Part shown: positions 54,800 through 63,028 of the stretch, one piece after another | How the letters are laid out: each line of letters opens with the position of its first letter | Numbering within the stretch: position 1 is the first letter of the stretch | DNA from: DSXH01 sp964532065 | GTDB lineage: Bacteria; Bacteroidota; Ignavibacteria; Ignavibacteriales; Melioribacteraceae | Assembly (NCBI GenBank): GCA_964532065.1 | Contig: CAZHHG010000007.1 | Span: forward strand, 1 to 64,000 | Length of the DNA stretch: 64,000 nucleotides | Direction of reading: 5' to 3' | Made by a program: the position numbers and the translations under genes | The notes under the pieces: generated by a model | Database searches by the model: none | The model's input: the letters and a program-made list of their open reading frames with translations, nothing else | Told to the model about the DNA's origin: nothing

Positions 54800-55357
54800 A
54801 TGGTCCAACGAGTGTTTTATTCATTATTGATAATTGCTGCACTTTATTTAGTACTTCCTACTCAGCTATACGCTCAGACATTCGGTTACGAAGGAAGCCA
54901 GGTATGTGGTACATGCCATAAAACAGAAAAACAGGGACTTCAATTAAAAATCTGGCAGGAAAGCGGACACTCCAATGCATATAAAACTCTCCAGACTCCG
55001 GAAGCAGATAAAGTTGCTATGGAAAAATACGGAAAGAAAGCAGTCGACTCCCCCGGCTGTCTGAAATGCCATGCATCAGGATACGACGTAACAGATAAAA
55101 AATTAATCGGGGCTAAATTCAAAATTGAAGACGGTGTTCAATGCGAAACCTGCCATGGTGCCGGTTCTGCTTATAAACCCTTGAAAATTATGAAAAGCCG
55201 TGAAGAATCTGTTAAGAATGGTTTGATTGTTTGGAAAGATAAGGCTGAAATTAAAGCAGGTTGCGTAAAATGCCATAACCCTGAAAGTCCTACTTACAAA
55301 GAATTTAATTTTGAAAAAATGTGGGCTAAGATTGCTCATCCAGTTCCGAAAGGATAA
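54800..55357 (+). CDS. Tetraheme cytochrome c554-like protein
   Basis: 185 residues with a signal peptide ending YAQT. Four motifs: CGTCH, CLKCH, CETCH and CVKCH. The order and spacing GSQVCGTCHKTE...W.ESGHSNAY...CLKCHASG...GVQCETCHGAGSAY follow the cytochrome c554 family, first known from Nitrosomonas hydroxylamine oxidation and found in many multiheme reductases and shuttles. No HAO-type catalytic protein is present, so a periplasmic carrier role is likely. Strong ribosome site GGGAGGATAT. First gene of the run leading to the barrel protein 18 bases on. Confidence 0.88.
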   Translation: MVQRVFYSLLIIAALYLVLPTQLYAQTFGYEGSQVCGTCHKTEKQGLQLKIWQESGHSNAYKTLQTPEADKVAMEKYGKKAVDSPGCLKCHASGYDVTDKKLIGAKFKIEDGVQCETCHGAGSAYKPLKIMKSREESVKNGLIVWKDKAEIKAGCVKCHNPESPTYKEFNFEKMWAKIAHPVPKG

Positions 55358-55375
55358 TTACATATAGGCTAAAAA

Positions 55376-56644
55376 ATGAAAAAACATATCTTTTGGCTGT
55401 TCATTTTTTTTCTGCCGTTGATAAATTCTGCCCAGAATCTCAACGGCAGATTTACATCATCATTCTACACATTTGAAAGATTCGATAACAATACCACTTC
55501 AGAAAACTTCATAAGAACATTTAACTCATTAAACCTGAATTTAAACTACGGCAGTTTTTCACTAAGAACCCGAACCGGAATGGAAGCCAACATCGGTAAC
55601 GCTCTTGATCAGGATGTCCGTTTCCGTTTCTACAATTTGTATCTAGAAGCAAGGGAACTCTTCGGTGCCGTGACACTTAAACTCGGCCGGCAGCCCCTGT
55701 TTACTCCTGTTGCCGGTGGTTTATTTGACGGTGTTAATATGAAGGTGAAATACGGCGGATTCGCTCTTAGCGGATATTACGGCGGCAACGTTCCCGCATA
55801 CCAGAAGCTGGAATTGACAAAAGATTTCGCCAACAATTATGTCCTGGGCGGCCGTCTGGAAGTAATGCCATTTGATAATTTGAACGTTGGTGTGAGCTAT
55901 ATCGATAAAAATTTTAAAGCGGAAGATTACTTTGCTTTACGACTCAACAGCGATCTTGATCCGATAAAAGTATTAATTCAATCGAAATCAAATCAATATA
56001 AATACGTTTCGGCTGATCTCTCCTACTCCCTGAACGAACTTTTCGATTTTAGTACCCGATACGAATACGATCTTAATTTCAATACAACATCAAAAATCGA
56101 ATTCGACGGACGTGTTAACATAACAGATAATCTGGGAGTCAATGCATATTATAATTACCGCGAACCGAAGATCCGTTATAACTCTATCTTTTCTGTTTTC
56201 AATTTCGGCAATTCTCAGGAAATTGAAGGCGGCATTGATTACCGTTTAGTTAAAGTAGCAACATTTTTTGCGCGGTTCGGAAACGTTCTGTTCGAAAACG
56301 AAAATTCCTCGCGTGTTACTATTGGTGCATCGTCCGAATACGGCAGTTTAAGTTACCGCAAGAATTTCGGAGATGCCGGAGAAATGGATGCTGTTTCTAT
56401 CTTCACAGCAAGATCATTCTTTGAGGGATTGATTACTCCTTCAATCGGAGTATCTCTAACAAATTACAAATTATCGAAAGATGCTGAATCGAATAGCATT
56501 ACCTCCCTTCTGGCCGGCGTAAATTTCCGTCCGTGGAGAACCTGGTCTTTCGATTTACAGGGACAATATTTCGACAACAAGATTTACAAGAACGATATGA
56601 GAATTCTATTAAAAGTAAATCACCTCTTCAATACAAACTTTTAG
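55376..56644 (+). CDS. Outer-membrane beta-barrel, candidate conduit porin
   Basis: 422 residues. A signal peptide ends NSAQ; the rest is nearly all amphipathic strands with Asn/Asp/Gly turns (LNLNLNYGSFSLRTRTGMEA, VTLKLGRQPLFTPVAGG, YNYREPKIRYN) ending in Phe, the usual barrel C terminus. Length suits 16 to 20 strands. It is not clearly homologous to MtrB/PioB by eye, but it sits between a tetraheme and a 14-heme cytochrome gene (6 bases from the latter). That is where a porin-cytochrome conduit barrel would be. Role inferred from context. Confidence 0.75.
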   Translation: MKKHIFWLFIFFLPLINSAQNLNGRFTSSFYTFERFDNNTTSENFIRTFNSLNLNLNYGSFSLRTRTGMEANIGNALDQDVRFRFYNLYLEARELFGAVTLKLGRQPLFTPVAGGLFDGVNMKVKYGGFALSGYYGGNVPAYQKLELTKDFANNYVLGGRLEVMPFDNLNVGVSYIDKNFKAEDYFALRLNSDLDPIKVLIQSKSNQYKYVSADLSYSLNELFDFSTRYEYDLNFNTTSKIEFDGRVNITDNLGVNAYYNYREPKIRYNSIFSVFNFGNSQEIEGGIDYRLVKVATFFARFGNVLFENENSSRVTIGASSEYGSLSYRKNFGDAGEMDAVSIFTARSFFEGLITPSIGVSLTNYKLSKDAESNSITSLLAGVNFRPWRTWSFDLQGQYFDNKIYKNDMRILLKVNHLFNTNF

Positions 56645-56650
56645 AACGAT

Positions 56651-57859
56651 ATGAAAATAAAAATTCTTTACAGTACAATTTCGCTGCTTATCTTTTTCTT
56701 TCTTACAATAGCAGCAATCGATGCCGGCAACAGCGATGAACCTCGTAAAACCAATAAGGACATAATAAAATTCTCACATGCCGTTCATAAAGATGTTACC
56801 GATTGTGCATCGTGCCACACCGGAGTACCGGAAAGCACTTCGCTAAACGACCGTCTGCTGCCGGAAAAACCGGTCTGTGCTACTTGCCATGATGTTGAAG
56901 ATACCGATAATTGTTCTTTCTGCCATTATGAAGATGTGATGGAACCTTTTATATTGGAAAAGTCCGAACTCCTGTTCAATCACAAATATCATACGACCGA
57001 CCAGAAAATGGAATGTACAGCATGTCATAAGGGAGTTGACGAAGTAGCATACAGTTTTGAATCGAAGGATGTAAATCCTCCGATGTCGAACTGCTATACT
57101 TGTCATAATGATCAGACTGTTGCTACCAACAATTGCGAAACCTGTCACATATCTACTGTAAATCTTATTCCGGAAGATCATAGACAGGTAGGATTTTTCA
57201 AATCGCATAAATTCAAAGCTGCTTCGATGAATAACCAGTGCGAAATGTGCCACGATAATACTTTCTGCGAAGCTTGTCATGCTTCAACGACAATGATTAC
57301 CGAAGCAAACAGTGCAAAGGATTTCTATACACCTTATTCCCCTCACAAATATGTAGATAATGTTAAACAACAACAGATTACAAGAGTCCATGATTTGAAT
57401 TACCGTTTTACACACGGAATTGATGCCGACGAAAAATCTGCTCAGTGCCAGACCTGTCATCAGACGGAGACCTTCTGCGTTGAATGCCATGCATCTGCCA
57501 AGAGTGATTTTGCGATGGGTGGAATAGTACCAAGTAATCATAAGAAACCGAACTTTGTAACAATTGGAGTAGGTACTGGGGGCGGATTGCATGCTGAGGT
57601 CGCTAAAAAGGATATTGAAAGATGCTCTGCCTGTCATGATGTTCAGGGTGCCGATCCGAATTGCATTCTCTGCCACGTTGATAATGATGGTATTAAAGGA
57701 ACGAATCCTAAAACTCATTTACGCGGTTTTATGAAAAATACTAGCGGCGGCGACTGGCATAATGATTTTAATTCGGTCTGCTTCTCGTGTCATATTGATG
57801 CAAATGCAAAACCGGATGGGAATAAGGGAGTCGGGTTCTGCGGTTACTGTCACAATTAA
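56651..57859 (+). CDS. Periplasmic 14-heme cytochrome c
   Basis: 402 residues. A type I signal peptide ends near AIDAG; there is no lipobox, so it is soluble. I count 14 CxxCH motifs from residue 55 to 400, including pairs such as CEMCH/CEACH and CQTCH/CVECH, with many lone His as distal ligands. Close spacing suggests a heme wire. It lies directly after the barrel gene, and 22 bases before the nine-motif lipoprotein gene. A likely role is threading electrons from periplasm into the barrel, as MtrA or ExtC-type proteins do; this is inferred from gene order. Confidence 0.88.
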   Translation: MKIKILYSTISLLIFFFLTIAAIDAGNSDEPRKTNKDIIKFSHAVHKDVTDCASCHTGVPESTSLNDRLLPEKPVCATCHDVEDTDNCSFCHYEDVMEPFILEKSELLFNHKYHTTDQKMECTACHKGVDEVAYSFESKDVNPPMSNCYTCHNDQTVATNNCETCHISTVNLIPEDHRQVGFFKSHKFKAASMNNQCEMCHDNTFCEACHASTTMITEANSAKDFYTPYSPHKYVDNVKQQQITRVHDLNYRFTHGIDADEKSAQCQTCHQTETFCVECHASAKSDFAMGGIVPSNHKKPNFVTIGVGTGGGLHAEVAKKDIERCSACHDVQGADPNCILCHVDNDGIKGTNPKTHLRGFMKNTSGGDWHNDFNSVCFSCHIDANAKPDGNKGVGFCGYCHN

Positions 57860-57881
57860 AATTTAATTTCTTGGAAAAACT

Positions 57882-58898
57882 ATGAGATACACAAAAATTT
57901 ACCTGTTAATAGTTTTAATGCTCGGTTTAGTTTTTAATGCTTGCAGTGAAATACAGGATGAGATTACACCTGCAGAAAATATAAGTGTGCATGGTGTCGA
58001 TTTCATGAAAAAGAGCTCCGATAATTTCCACGGTCGCAAACTTGTAAACAACTCGATGGAATCTTGCAAAGAGTGCCATTCATCAGACTACAGAGGCGGA
58101 ACTGCCCGGGTTGGATGTTCCACAAATAATTGCCATCCCGGAATTACCGTACATACTGCCGATATTATGAATCCTAACAGCTCTGCATTTCACGGTAGTT
58201 TTATTGAGGCCCGATCCTGGAATATGGAGCAATGTACTCAGTGTCATGGCTCCAATTATGATGGGGGCATTATCAGCCCAACGTGTAATTCCTGTCATAA
58301 GAATCCGAATGGTCCCGAAGCCTGTAATACATGTCACGGTGATTTCAGCAATATCAACCGTATTGCACCTCCAAGATCATTATCCCGGTCTGTTAATACT
58401 TCCTCACCCGGTGTAGGCGCGCATGCATCACATCTTTACTCGCTTCAAATCGGTGCGGCAGTGTTATGCAACGAATGTCACAAAGTCCCGGGAGGATTAT
58501 TTACAGCTGGCCATGTTAATGACGGAACAACTTTATCGGAAATTGTATTCGGCTCGATAGCTAATAAAGGACAATCTGCTTCGGCGTACAACTTTGGAAC
58601 AAACTTGTGTTCAAACACTTACTGCCATGGTAACTTCTCTTTTGCAAAAGCAAATTCTAATTATCCTTTTGTCTATACGGCAGATTATATGGTAGGCAAT
58701 AATTTCAGTCCCGATTGGAAAAAAGTTGATGGGACACAGGATGCCTGCGGTACCTGTCACGGACTTCCTCCCACAGGGCATATGGATTCTGAGTTAAGAT
58801 CGTGCGGAACTTGCCATCGCGGAATAGTAGACAGTCAGGGAAAAATTGTTGATAAAACAAAACATATCAACGGAGTAGTAAACGTATTCGGAAATTAG
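57882..58898 (+). CDS. Nine-motif multiheme lipoprotein with CX4CH sites
   Basis: 338 residues. Lipobox FNAC (VFNACSEI) marks a lipid-anchored, probably outer-membrane protein. Nine heme motifs: seven CxxCH plus two CX4CH (CSTNNCH near residue 79 and CSNTYCH near 246). The CX4CH...CxxCH arrangement is the one seen in Geobacter OM cytochromes (TIGR01904-type repeats). It could be the outer or inner face partner of the barrel conduit. Last gene before the terminator at 58921, which closes the 54800-58898 transcript. Confidence 0.88.
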   Translation: MRYTKIYLLIVLMLGLVFNACSEIQDEITPAENISVHGVDFMKKSSDNFHGRKLVNNSMESCKECHSSDYRGGTARVGCSTNNCHPGITVHTADIMNPNSSAFHGSFIEARSWNMEQCTQCHGSNYDGGIISPTCNSCHKNPNGPEACNTCHGDFSNINRIAPPRSLSRSVNTSSPGVGAHASHLYSLQIGAAVLCNECHKVPGGLFTAGHVNDGTTLSEIVFGSIANKGQSASAYNFGTNLCSNTYCHGNFSFAKANSNYPFVYTADYMVGNNFSPDWKKVDGTQDACGTCHGLPPTGHMDSELRSCGTCHRGIVDSQGKIVDKTKHINGVVNVFGN

Positions 58899-58920
58899 AA
58901 AGTAAATAATAAAATTACTT

Positions 58921-58946
58921 AAGCCGCATAAATGCGGCTTTTTTTT
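58921..58946 (+). terminator. Rho-independent terminator closing the conduit operon
   Basis: 8-bp perfect stem AAGCCGCA (58921-58928) / TGCGGCTT (58933-58940), TAAA loop, T8 run to 58946. It ends 10 bases before the first TGAAACA repeat of the next gene's leader. Confidence 0.92.
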
Positions 58947-58955
58947 ACTTCTTAT

Positions 58956-58980
58956 TGAAACAATTTGAAACAGTGAAACA
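58956..58980. promoter_or_regulatory. Three direct TGAAACA repeats at the start of the sigma-54 activator gene
   Basis: TGAAACA occurs at 58956-58962, 58966-58972 and 58974-58980; the last ends 2 bases before ATG 58983. The same heptamer and its complement recur at 60317-60431. A protein bound here would cover the ribosome-site region and could block transcription, so autorepression by the activator is a reasonable inference. No Shine-Dalgarno sequence is seen. Confidence 0.55.
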
Positions 58981-58982
58981 AT

Positions 58983-60314
58983 ATGTCATTCAACGAAAAC
59001 CTTAAAGATCATATACTCGATTCTATTGCTGAAGGTGTTTTTACAGTAGATAAAAATTTTAAGATCAACTTCTTTAATAAAGCTGCAGAGAGAATTACAG
59101 GTCATAATCGCAAAGAAGTGATGGGCAAATTCTGTAAGCATGTCTTCCAGTCTGAATTCTGTTTCTCGGAATGTCCTATAGCAATAGTACTTCAGTCAAG
59201 AAAAAATATTTATGATTTTGAATCGAATATTAAAAATTGTGTTGGTGAGAGCAAACCAATAAAGCTTAATGCGGCCGTTCTTTATAATGAAAATGATGAA
59301 CCGACCGGCGGAATTGTCTCCTTCAGGGACATAAGTATTTTTGAAGAGATTGGACTAAATCTTCAAAAAGAGACTCAGTTCCATTCGATGATAGGTCACA
59401 GCAAACAGATGCAGAACATATTCAACCTGATACAGGAGATTGCAGATTCGGACGCACCGGTTTTCATTCATGGAGAATCCGGTACAGGTAAAGAACTTGT
59501 CGCGAATGCTATTCAGAAGTCGAGCAACCGTGTTGATTTCCCTTATATAAAATTCAATTGTTCTGTATTTCCATCCAACCTGCTCGCCAGTGAATTGTTC
59601 GGTCATGTTAAAGGTGCGTTTACGGATGCAATTAAAGACCGGGCCGGCCGTTTCGAATTAGCCGATAAAGGCACAATCTTTCTGGATGAAGTTGCCGAGA
59701 TGTCTTTACAGACACAGATTCAATTACTAAGAGTTTTACAGGAAGGGACTTTCGAAAGGATCGGCGAATCCCTTTCACGGCATACAGATGTAAGAATAAT
59801 TGCTGCTACAAATATTAACATTAAAGATGCTCTCAGGAACGGTAAATTCAGAGAAGATCTTTTTTACCGTCTCAATGTTATTCCGATTGAAGTTCCTCCT
59901 TTAAGGAACCGGCCTGAAGATATTGTCCCTCTTTCAAAACATTTTCTTAATAAATTCTCTCTTATCTATAAGAAGGAAATAACTGAAATTGATGAAAGCG
60001 CTCTTGAATTACTGCTTCAATACAACTGGCCTGGGAATATAAGAGAGCTCGAGAATGCAATTGAATATGCATTCGTCAGGACTACAAAGCTGAATAAAAT
60101 AATTCCATCAAAACTCCCATCTTCACTTCTCGATAATCAACCAGCTGTTAGAATGAACATACCGGCAAGGATCGTTTCCCACGATCGGGAGAGAACAGAT
60201 CTTCTGGCTTTACTTGAAAAGCACCGGTGGAATAAGACTAAGGTTGCAAAGGACCTTGGAATTGGAAGAACTACACTTTGGCGCAGGATGAAAGAACTGA
60301 AAATTGTTGAATAA
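58983..60314 (+). CDS. Sigma-54-dependent activator with cysteine-rich PAS domain
   Basis: 443 residues. N-terminal PAS (about 5-115) with an unusual cluster FCKHVFQSEFCFSECPIA (Cys at about 51, 60 and 64) that could bind heme, FeS or sense redox. The AAA+ domain (about 138-365) has Walker A GESGTGKE near 162, the sigma-54-contact loop as GAFTDA rather than GAFTGA, Walker B IFLDEVAE and arginine-finger region FREDLFYRLNV. The C-terminal Fis-type helix-turn-helix (about 405-440) is KTKVAKDLGIGRTTLWRRMK. It probably switches on the operon at 60526 through the -24/-12 promoter at 60472. PAS-linked activators respond directly to a signal without a kinase. Confidence 0.92.
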   Translation: MSFNENLKDHILDSIAEGVFTVDKNFKINFFNKAAERITGHNRKEVMGKFCKHVFQSEFCFSECPIAIVLQSRKNIYDFESNIKNCVGESKPIKLNAAVLYNENDEPTGGIVSFRDISIFEEIGLNLQKETQFHSMIGHSKQMQNIFNLIQEIADSDAPVFIHGESGTGKELVANAIQKSSNRVDFPYIKFNCSVFPSNLLASELFGHVKGAFTDAIKDRAGRFELADKGTIFLDEVAEMSLQTQIQLLRVLQEGTFERIGESLSRHTDVRIIAATNINIKDALRNGKFREDLFYRLNVIPIEVPPLRNRPEDIVPLSKHFLNKFSLIYKKEITEIDESALELLLQYNWPGNIRELENAIEYAFVRTTKLNKIIPSKLPSSLLDNQPAVRMNIPARIVSHDRERTDLLALLEKHRWNKTKVAKDLGIGRTTLWRRMKELKIVE

Positions 60315-60316
60315 TT

Positions 60317-60431
60317 TGTTTCATTCAACAAGAATTAAACATTTCGTTTCATTTATCGTATTTCCTTCAAATCATTCAAAAAACAAGACTATTTAATTTT
60401 TCAAATTTCTCGGTCGAAACACACTGTTTCA
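60317..60431. promoter_or_regulatory. Candidate upstream activator sites (TGTTTCA array)
   Basis: TGTTTCA at 60317-60323, CGTTTCA at 60345-60351, and an inverted repeat CGAAACA (60415-60421) - CAC - TGTTTCA (60425-60431). The inverted repeat is centred about 75 bases upstream of the expected start site of the promoter at 60472. The half-site equals the repeats before the activator gene, so it is probably this activator's enhancer. Confidence 0.6.
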
Positions 60432-60471
60432 ATAGGCCGCTCTTTTTGTCATAAAATGAAGTGAATTAAAG

Positions 60472-60487
60472 TGGCATTTCTTTTGCA
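60472..60487 (+). promoter_or_regulatory. Sigma-54 (-24/-12) promoter
   Basis: TGGCATTTCTTTTGCA fits the consensus TGGCACG-N4-TTGCW with exact spacing (GG, ten bases, GC). Transcription would begin near 60498, about 28 bases before ATG 60526. The adjacent sigma-54 activator gene and enhancer-like repeats support it strongly. Confidence 0.85.
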
Positions 60488-60525
60488 ATTAATTATCAAC
60501 TTTTCTGATAAAATTGGAAACTGTC

Positions 60526-61902
60526 ATGCAAAAGAAATTATTCCTACTCTTCACTACAGCAGTCATTTTTTCACTTGCAATTCTGGGATGCAAAGACCGG
60601 ACTGAAGAACCGATTTCTGGTGACGAACAGGTAATTGCAAAATCTGTAGCTTCCTGTGAAGGATGCCATACCAGTTATGAAAATCTTAAGCGAGTCTATA
60701 CGCCGGACCCACCAAGCACAGGTGGTGGTGGTTGCGGAGGTGAAACACCTCATATCGAACCATACGATCGTGTTTATCTGGGTGGCGATGGTTATCAGGC
60801 TTTCAAACAGAATGTTCATGGTAAGATGCCCTGTACTTCATGCCACAATGGCGTTGACGGAACAGATAACAAAGCTCAGGCTCACTCAGGTGACTTCATT
60901 AAGAAACCTTCTGCGTATTCCGAACAAAAGTGTGCAGCCTGCCATACTGATATCGCTCAGAGAACTAAAAACAGTCTTCATGAACAGGGATGGGGCCAAA
61001 AGTCGATGGTTCTGCGTCGTGCCGGATTACCTAATATTCCATCGGGCTTCAGTCAGTTATCCGAATTAATGAAGGAAGGATACAATGCAAACTGCGGTAA
61101 GTGCCATGCATCCTGCGGTGACTGCCATGTTAATAGGCCGAAGGCAGGAGGAGGCGGACTGGCAAACGGACATGCATTTACTAAAACTCCTGATATGCGG
61201 AATGTTTGCGTTACGTGTCATGTAAGCCGCGGAGGTCATGCCTATTTTGGTCAGGCAACCGGAACTGTTCCTGATGTGCATTTAACAAGCCGGCAATTCA
61301 CATGTATCAGATGCCATACTCAAAATGAAATCCATGGTGACGGAAACATTTATGATCAAAGGTACAAAATGCCCCTGCTGCCGAAATGTACTGATTGTCA
61401 TAGCAGTTTATCGAACACCAATGCTTATCACGCAGCACATTTAAGTTCATTCAGCTGTAACACATGCCATTCGCAGGACTATAATAATTGCGGAAGCTGT
61501 CATATCGGAGGCGATGGTGCAAGAGTTCCTTCATATCAGGGATTCAAAATCGGTATGAATCCGATTACTGCTACACGTCCTTACAAGTACGCCGTGCTTA
61601 GAAGATCTTTGATGGCGCCTGACAGCTGGAAGAATTACGGCATTGCCAACCTGGCTAATTTCAATGTGGCTCCTACTTACAAATATGCTACGCCGCATAA
61701 TATAATCAGGTGGACAACGCGGACAAAAGTTGCTACGGGAAAACCATGTTACGACGCTTGTCATATCATTAAAGAAAACGACGGGACATACAGGAACAAG
61801 AATTTGTATCTATTTAGAAGTGATCTCGAGTCGTGGGAGATTACTGCGACGCAAAGCATAACTGTTGACGGAAAACTTCCGCCCAGATGGAATGTTCAAT
61901 AA
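60526..61902 (+). CDS. Multiheme cytochrome lipoprotein (10 CxxCH plus one CX3CH)
   Basis: 458 residues from ATG 60526 (an in-frame TTG at 60514 is rejected). Lipobox AILGC marks a lipoprotein, probably outer-membrane. Ten CxxCH motifs lie between about 45 and 325; an eleventh, CYDACH near 413, is CX3CH. A Gly-rich GGGGCGG stretch near residues 65-71 may be a surface loop. The C-terminal 60 residues lack heme sites. It is the first gene under the sigma-54 promoter, so it is made only when the activator is signalled. A terminal reductase or surface cytochrome role is inferred. Confidence 0.87.
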   Translation: MQKKLFLLFTTAVIFSLAILGCKDRTEEPISGDEQVIAKSVASCEGCHTSYENLKRVYTPDPPSTGGGGCGGETPHIEPYDRVYLGGDGYQAFKQNVHGKMPCTSCHNGVDGTDNKAQAHSGDFIKKPSAYSEQKCAACHTDIAQRTKNSLHEQGWGQKSMVLRRAGLPNIPSGFSQLSELMKEGYNANCGKCHASCGDCHVNRPKAGGGGLANGHAFTKTPDMRNVCVTCHVSRGGHAYFGQATGTVPDVHLTSRQFTCIRCHTQNEIHGDGNIYDQRYKMPLLPKCTDCHSSLSNTNAYHAAHLSSFSCNTCHSQDYNNCGSCHIGGDGARVPSYQGFKIGMNPITATRPYKYAVLRRSLMAPDSWKNYGIANLANFNVAPTYKYATPHNIIRWTTRTKVATGKPCYDACHIIKENDGTYRNKNLYLFRSDLESWEITATQSITVDGKLPPRWNVQ

Positions 61903-61951
61903 GTATTTAACAACATAATCAATAACAAAAACAGAGAAGGGAGTTGTACAA

Positions 61952-62953
61952 ATGAAACTACGCAAATTATATTATCTTTTACTAGTTCTTCCATTATTCA
62001 TTATCAGTACCGCCTGCAGCAGTGACGATAACGGTACTGAACCAACCACTCCGGTTAACGAAGCACAGGTTCTTGTTGAATATCTCGAAGCAAACGGGAA
62101 TTACCTCAACACCGCAAATCCTGCCATCATCTCTGCAGACGATGTAAGAGCATTGCAGTTATCCAATCCGACCAAACTGCATATTATTGACGTAAGATCA
62201 GCTGCTGATTTTACGGGGAAAGGCCGTATTGACGGTGCTGTTAATGTTACCTTAGGAAATCTCGTTACATATATCAAAAGCATCAATGCAACAAGTTACG
62301 ATAGAATTGTTGTTGCTTGTTACTCCGGTCAAACTTCAGGATATGCTACAGCTTTACTGAGACTATTAGGATATAGTAATGTTTACTCTCTTAAATTCGG
62401 AATGTGCTCATGGAACAGCCAGGTAGCTACAAACTGGACTACGAATATCGGAAACAATTATACTAATTTTGTTACTACCAGCTATCCTAAAGGAGCTGCA
62501 GGAAGTCTGCCTACATTAAATACAGGTAAAACAACCGGAAAAGATATTCTGGAAGCAAGAATTAATGCCTTACTGGCATCAGCAAATCCATTTGGTGATA
62601 TCAGTACAACCTGGACAACCGTAACCGGAAATTTATCCAATTACTACATTGTAAATTACTGGCCTGCAAATCATTACGCTTTAGGGCATTTAACAGGAGC
62701 TATTCAGTATACACCTAAGTCGGACTTAGCACTTGCGACAAATCTAAAGACTCTTCCAACAAATAAGACCGTAGTAATTTACTGCTATACAGGTCAGACA
62801 TCTGCACAGACAGCTGCAATCTTAAAAGTAATGGGATACGATGCAAAATCATTATCTTTTGGTGTTAATACAATGTCTTACGACTGGATGGGAACAAACG
62901 GACTTACACAGTGGAAACAGACTGAATGTAAAGAATATCCATTTGTAAAATAG
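61952..62953 (+). CDS. Double-rhodanese lipoprotein
   Basis: 333 residues. Lipobox STAC (LFIISTACSSD). Two rhodanese domains (about 60-175 and 195-330), each with an intact active-site loop: VVACYSGQTSG with Cys123 and VIYCYTGQTSA with Cys278, followed by LLGY/VMGY and LSFG helices. Both catalytic cysteines are present, unlike tandem rhodaneses with one dead domain. It could transfer or bind sulfane sulfur or metalloid at the outer membrane. Geobacter ExtH is a rhodanese lipoprotein in an EET conduit, a close contextual parallel. It follows the cytochrome by 49 bases with GAAGGGAG as ribosome site, in the same sigma-54 operon. Confidence 0.88.
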   Translation: MKLRKLYYLLLVLPLFIISTACSSDDNGTEPTTPVNEAQVLVEYLEANGNYLNTANPAIISADDVRALQLSNPTKLHIIDVRSAADFTGKGRIDGAVNVTLGNLVTYIKSINATSYDRIVVACYSGQTSGYATALLRLLGYSNVYSLKFGMCSWNSQVATNWTTNIGNNYTNFVTTSYPKGAAGSLPTLNTGKTTGKDILEARINALLASANPFGDISTTWTTVTGNLSNYYIVNYWPANHYALGHLTGAIQYTPKSDLALATNLKTLPTNKTVVIYCYTGQTSAQTAAILKVMGYDAKSLSFGVNTMSYDWMGTNGLTQWKQTECKEYPFVK

Positions 62954-62966
62954 TAGATAAAGAGTT

Positions 62967-62992
62967 TAGCCCTTCATGAAAATGGAGGGCTA
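62967..62992 (+). terminator. Terminator hairpin after the rhodanese gene
   Basis: 11-bp stem TAGCCCTTCAT (62967-62977) / ATGGAGGGCTA (62982-62992) with one G-T pair and GAAA tetraloop. The following T tract is weak (TACTTT). It closes the sigma-54 operon. Confidence 0.65.
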
Positions 62993-63028
62993 TACTTTCC
63001 AGTGAACGGTTTACAGGACGGGAAGCAA

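Noticed and set aside
54800..55357. Nitrification or nitrite-reduction role suggested by the c554-like cytochrome
   Set aside because: No hydroxylamine oxidoreductase-like or CxxCK-containing NrfA-like catalytic protein is in the window; c554-like proteins also serve as general carriers.
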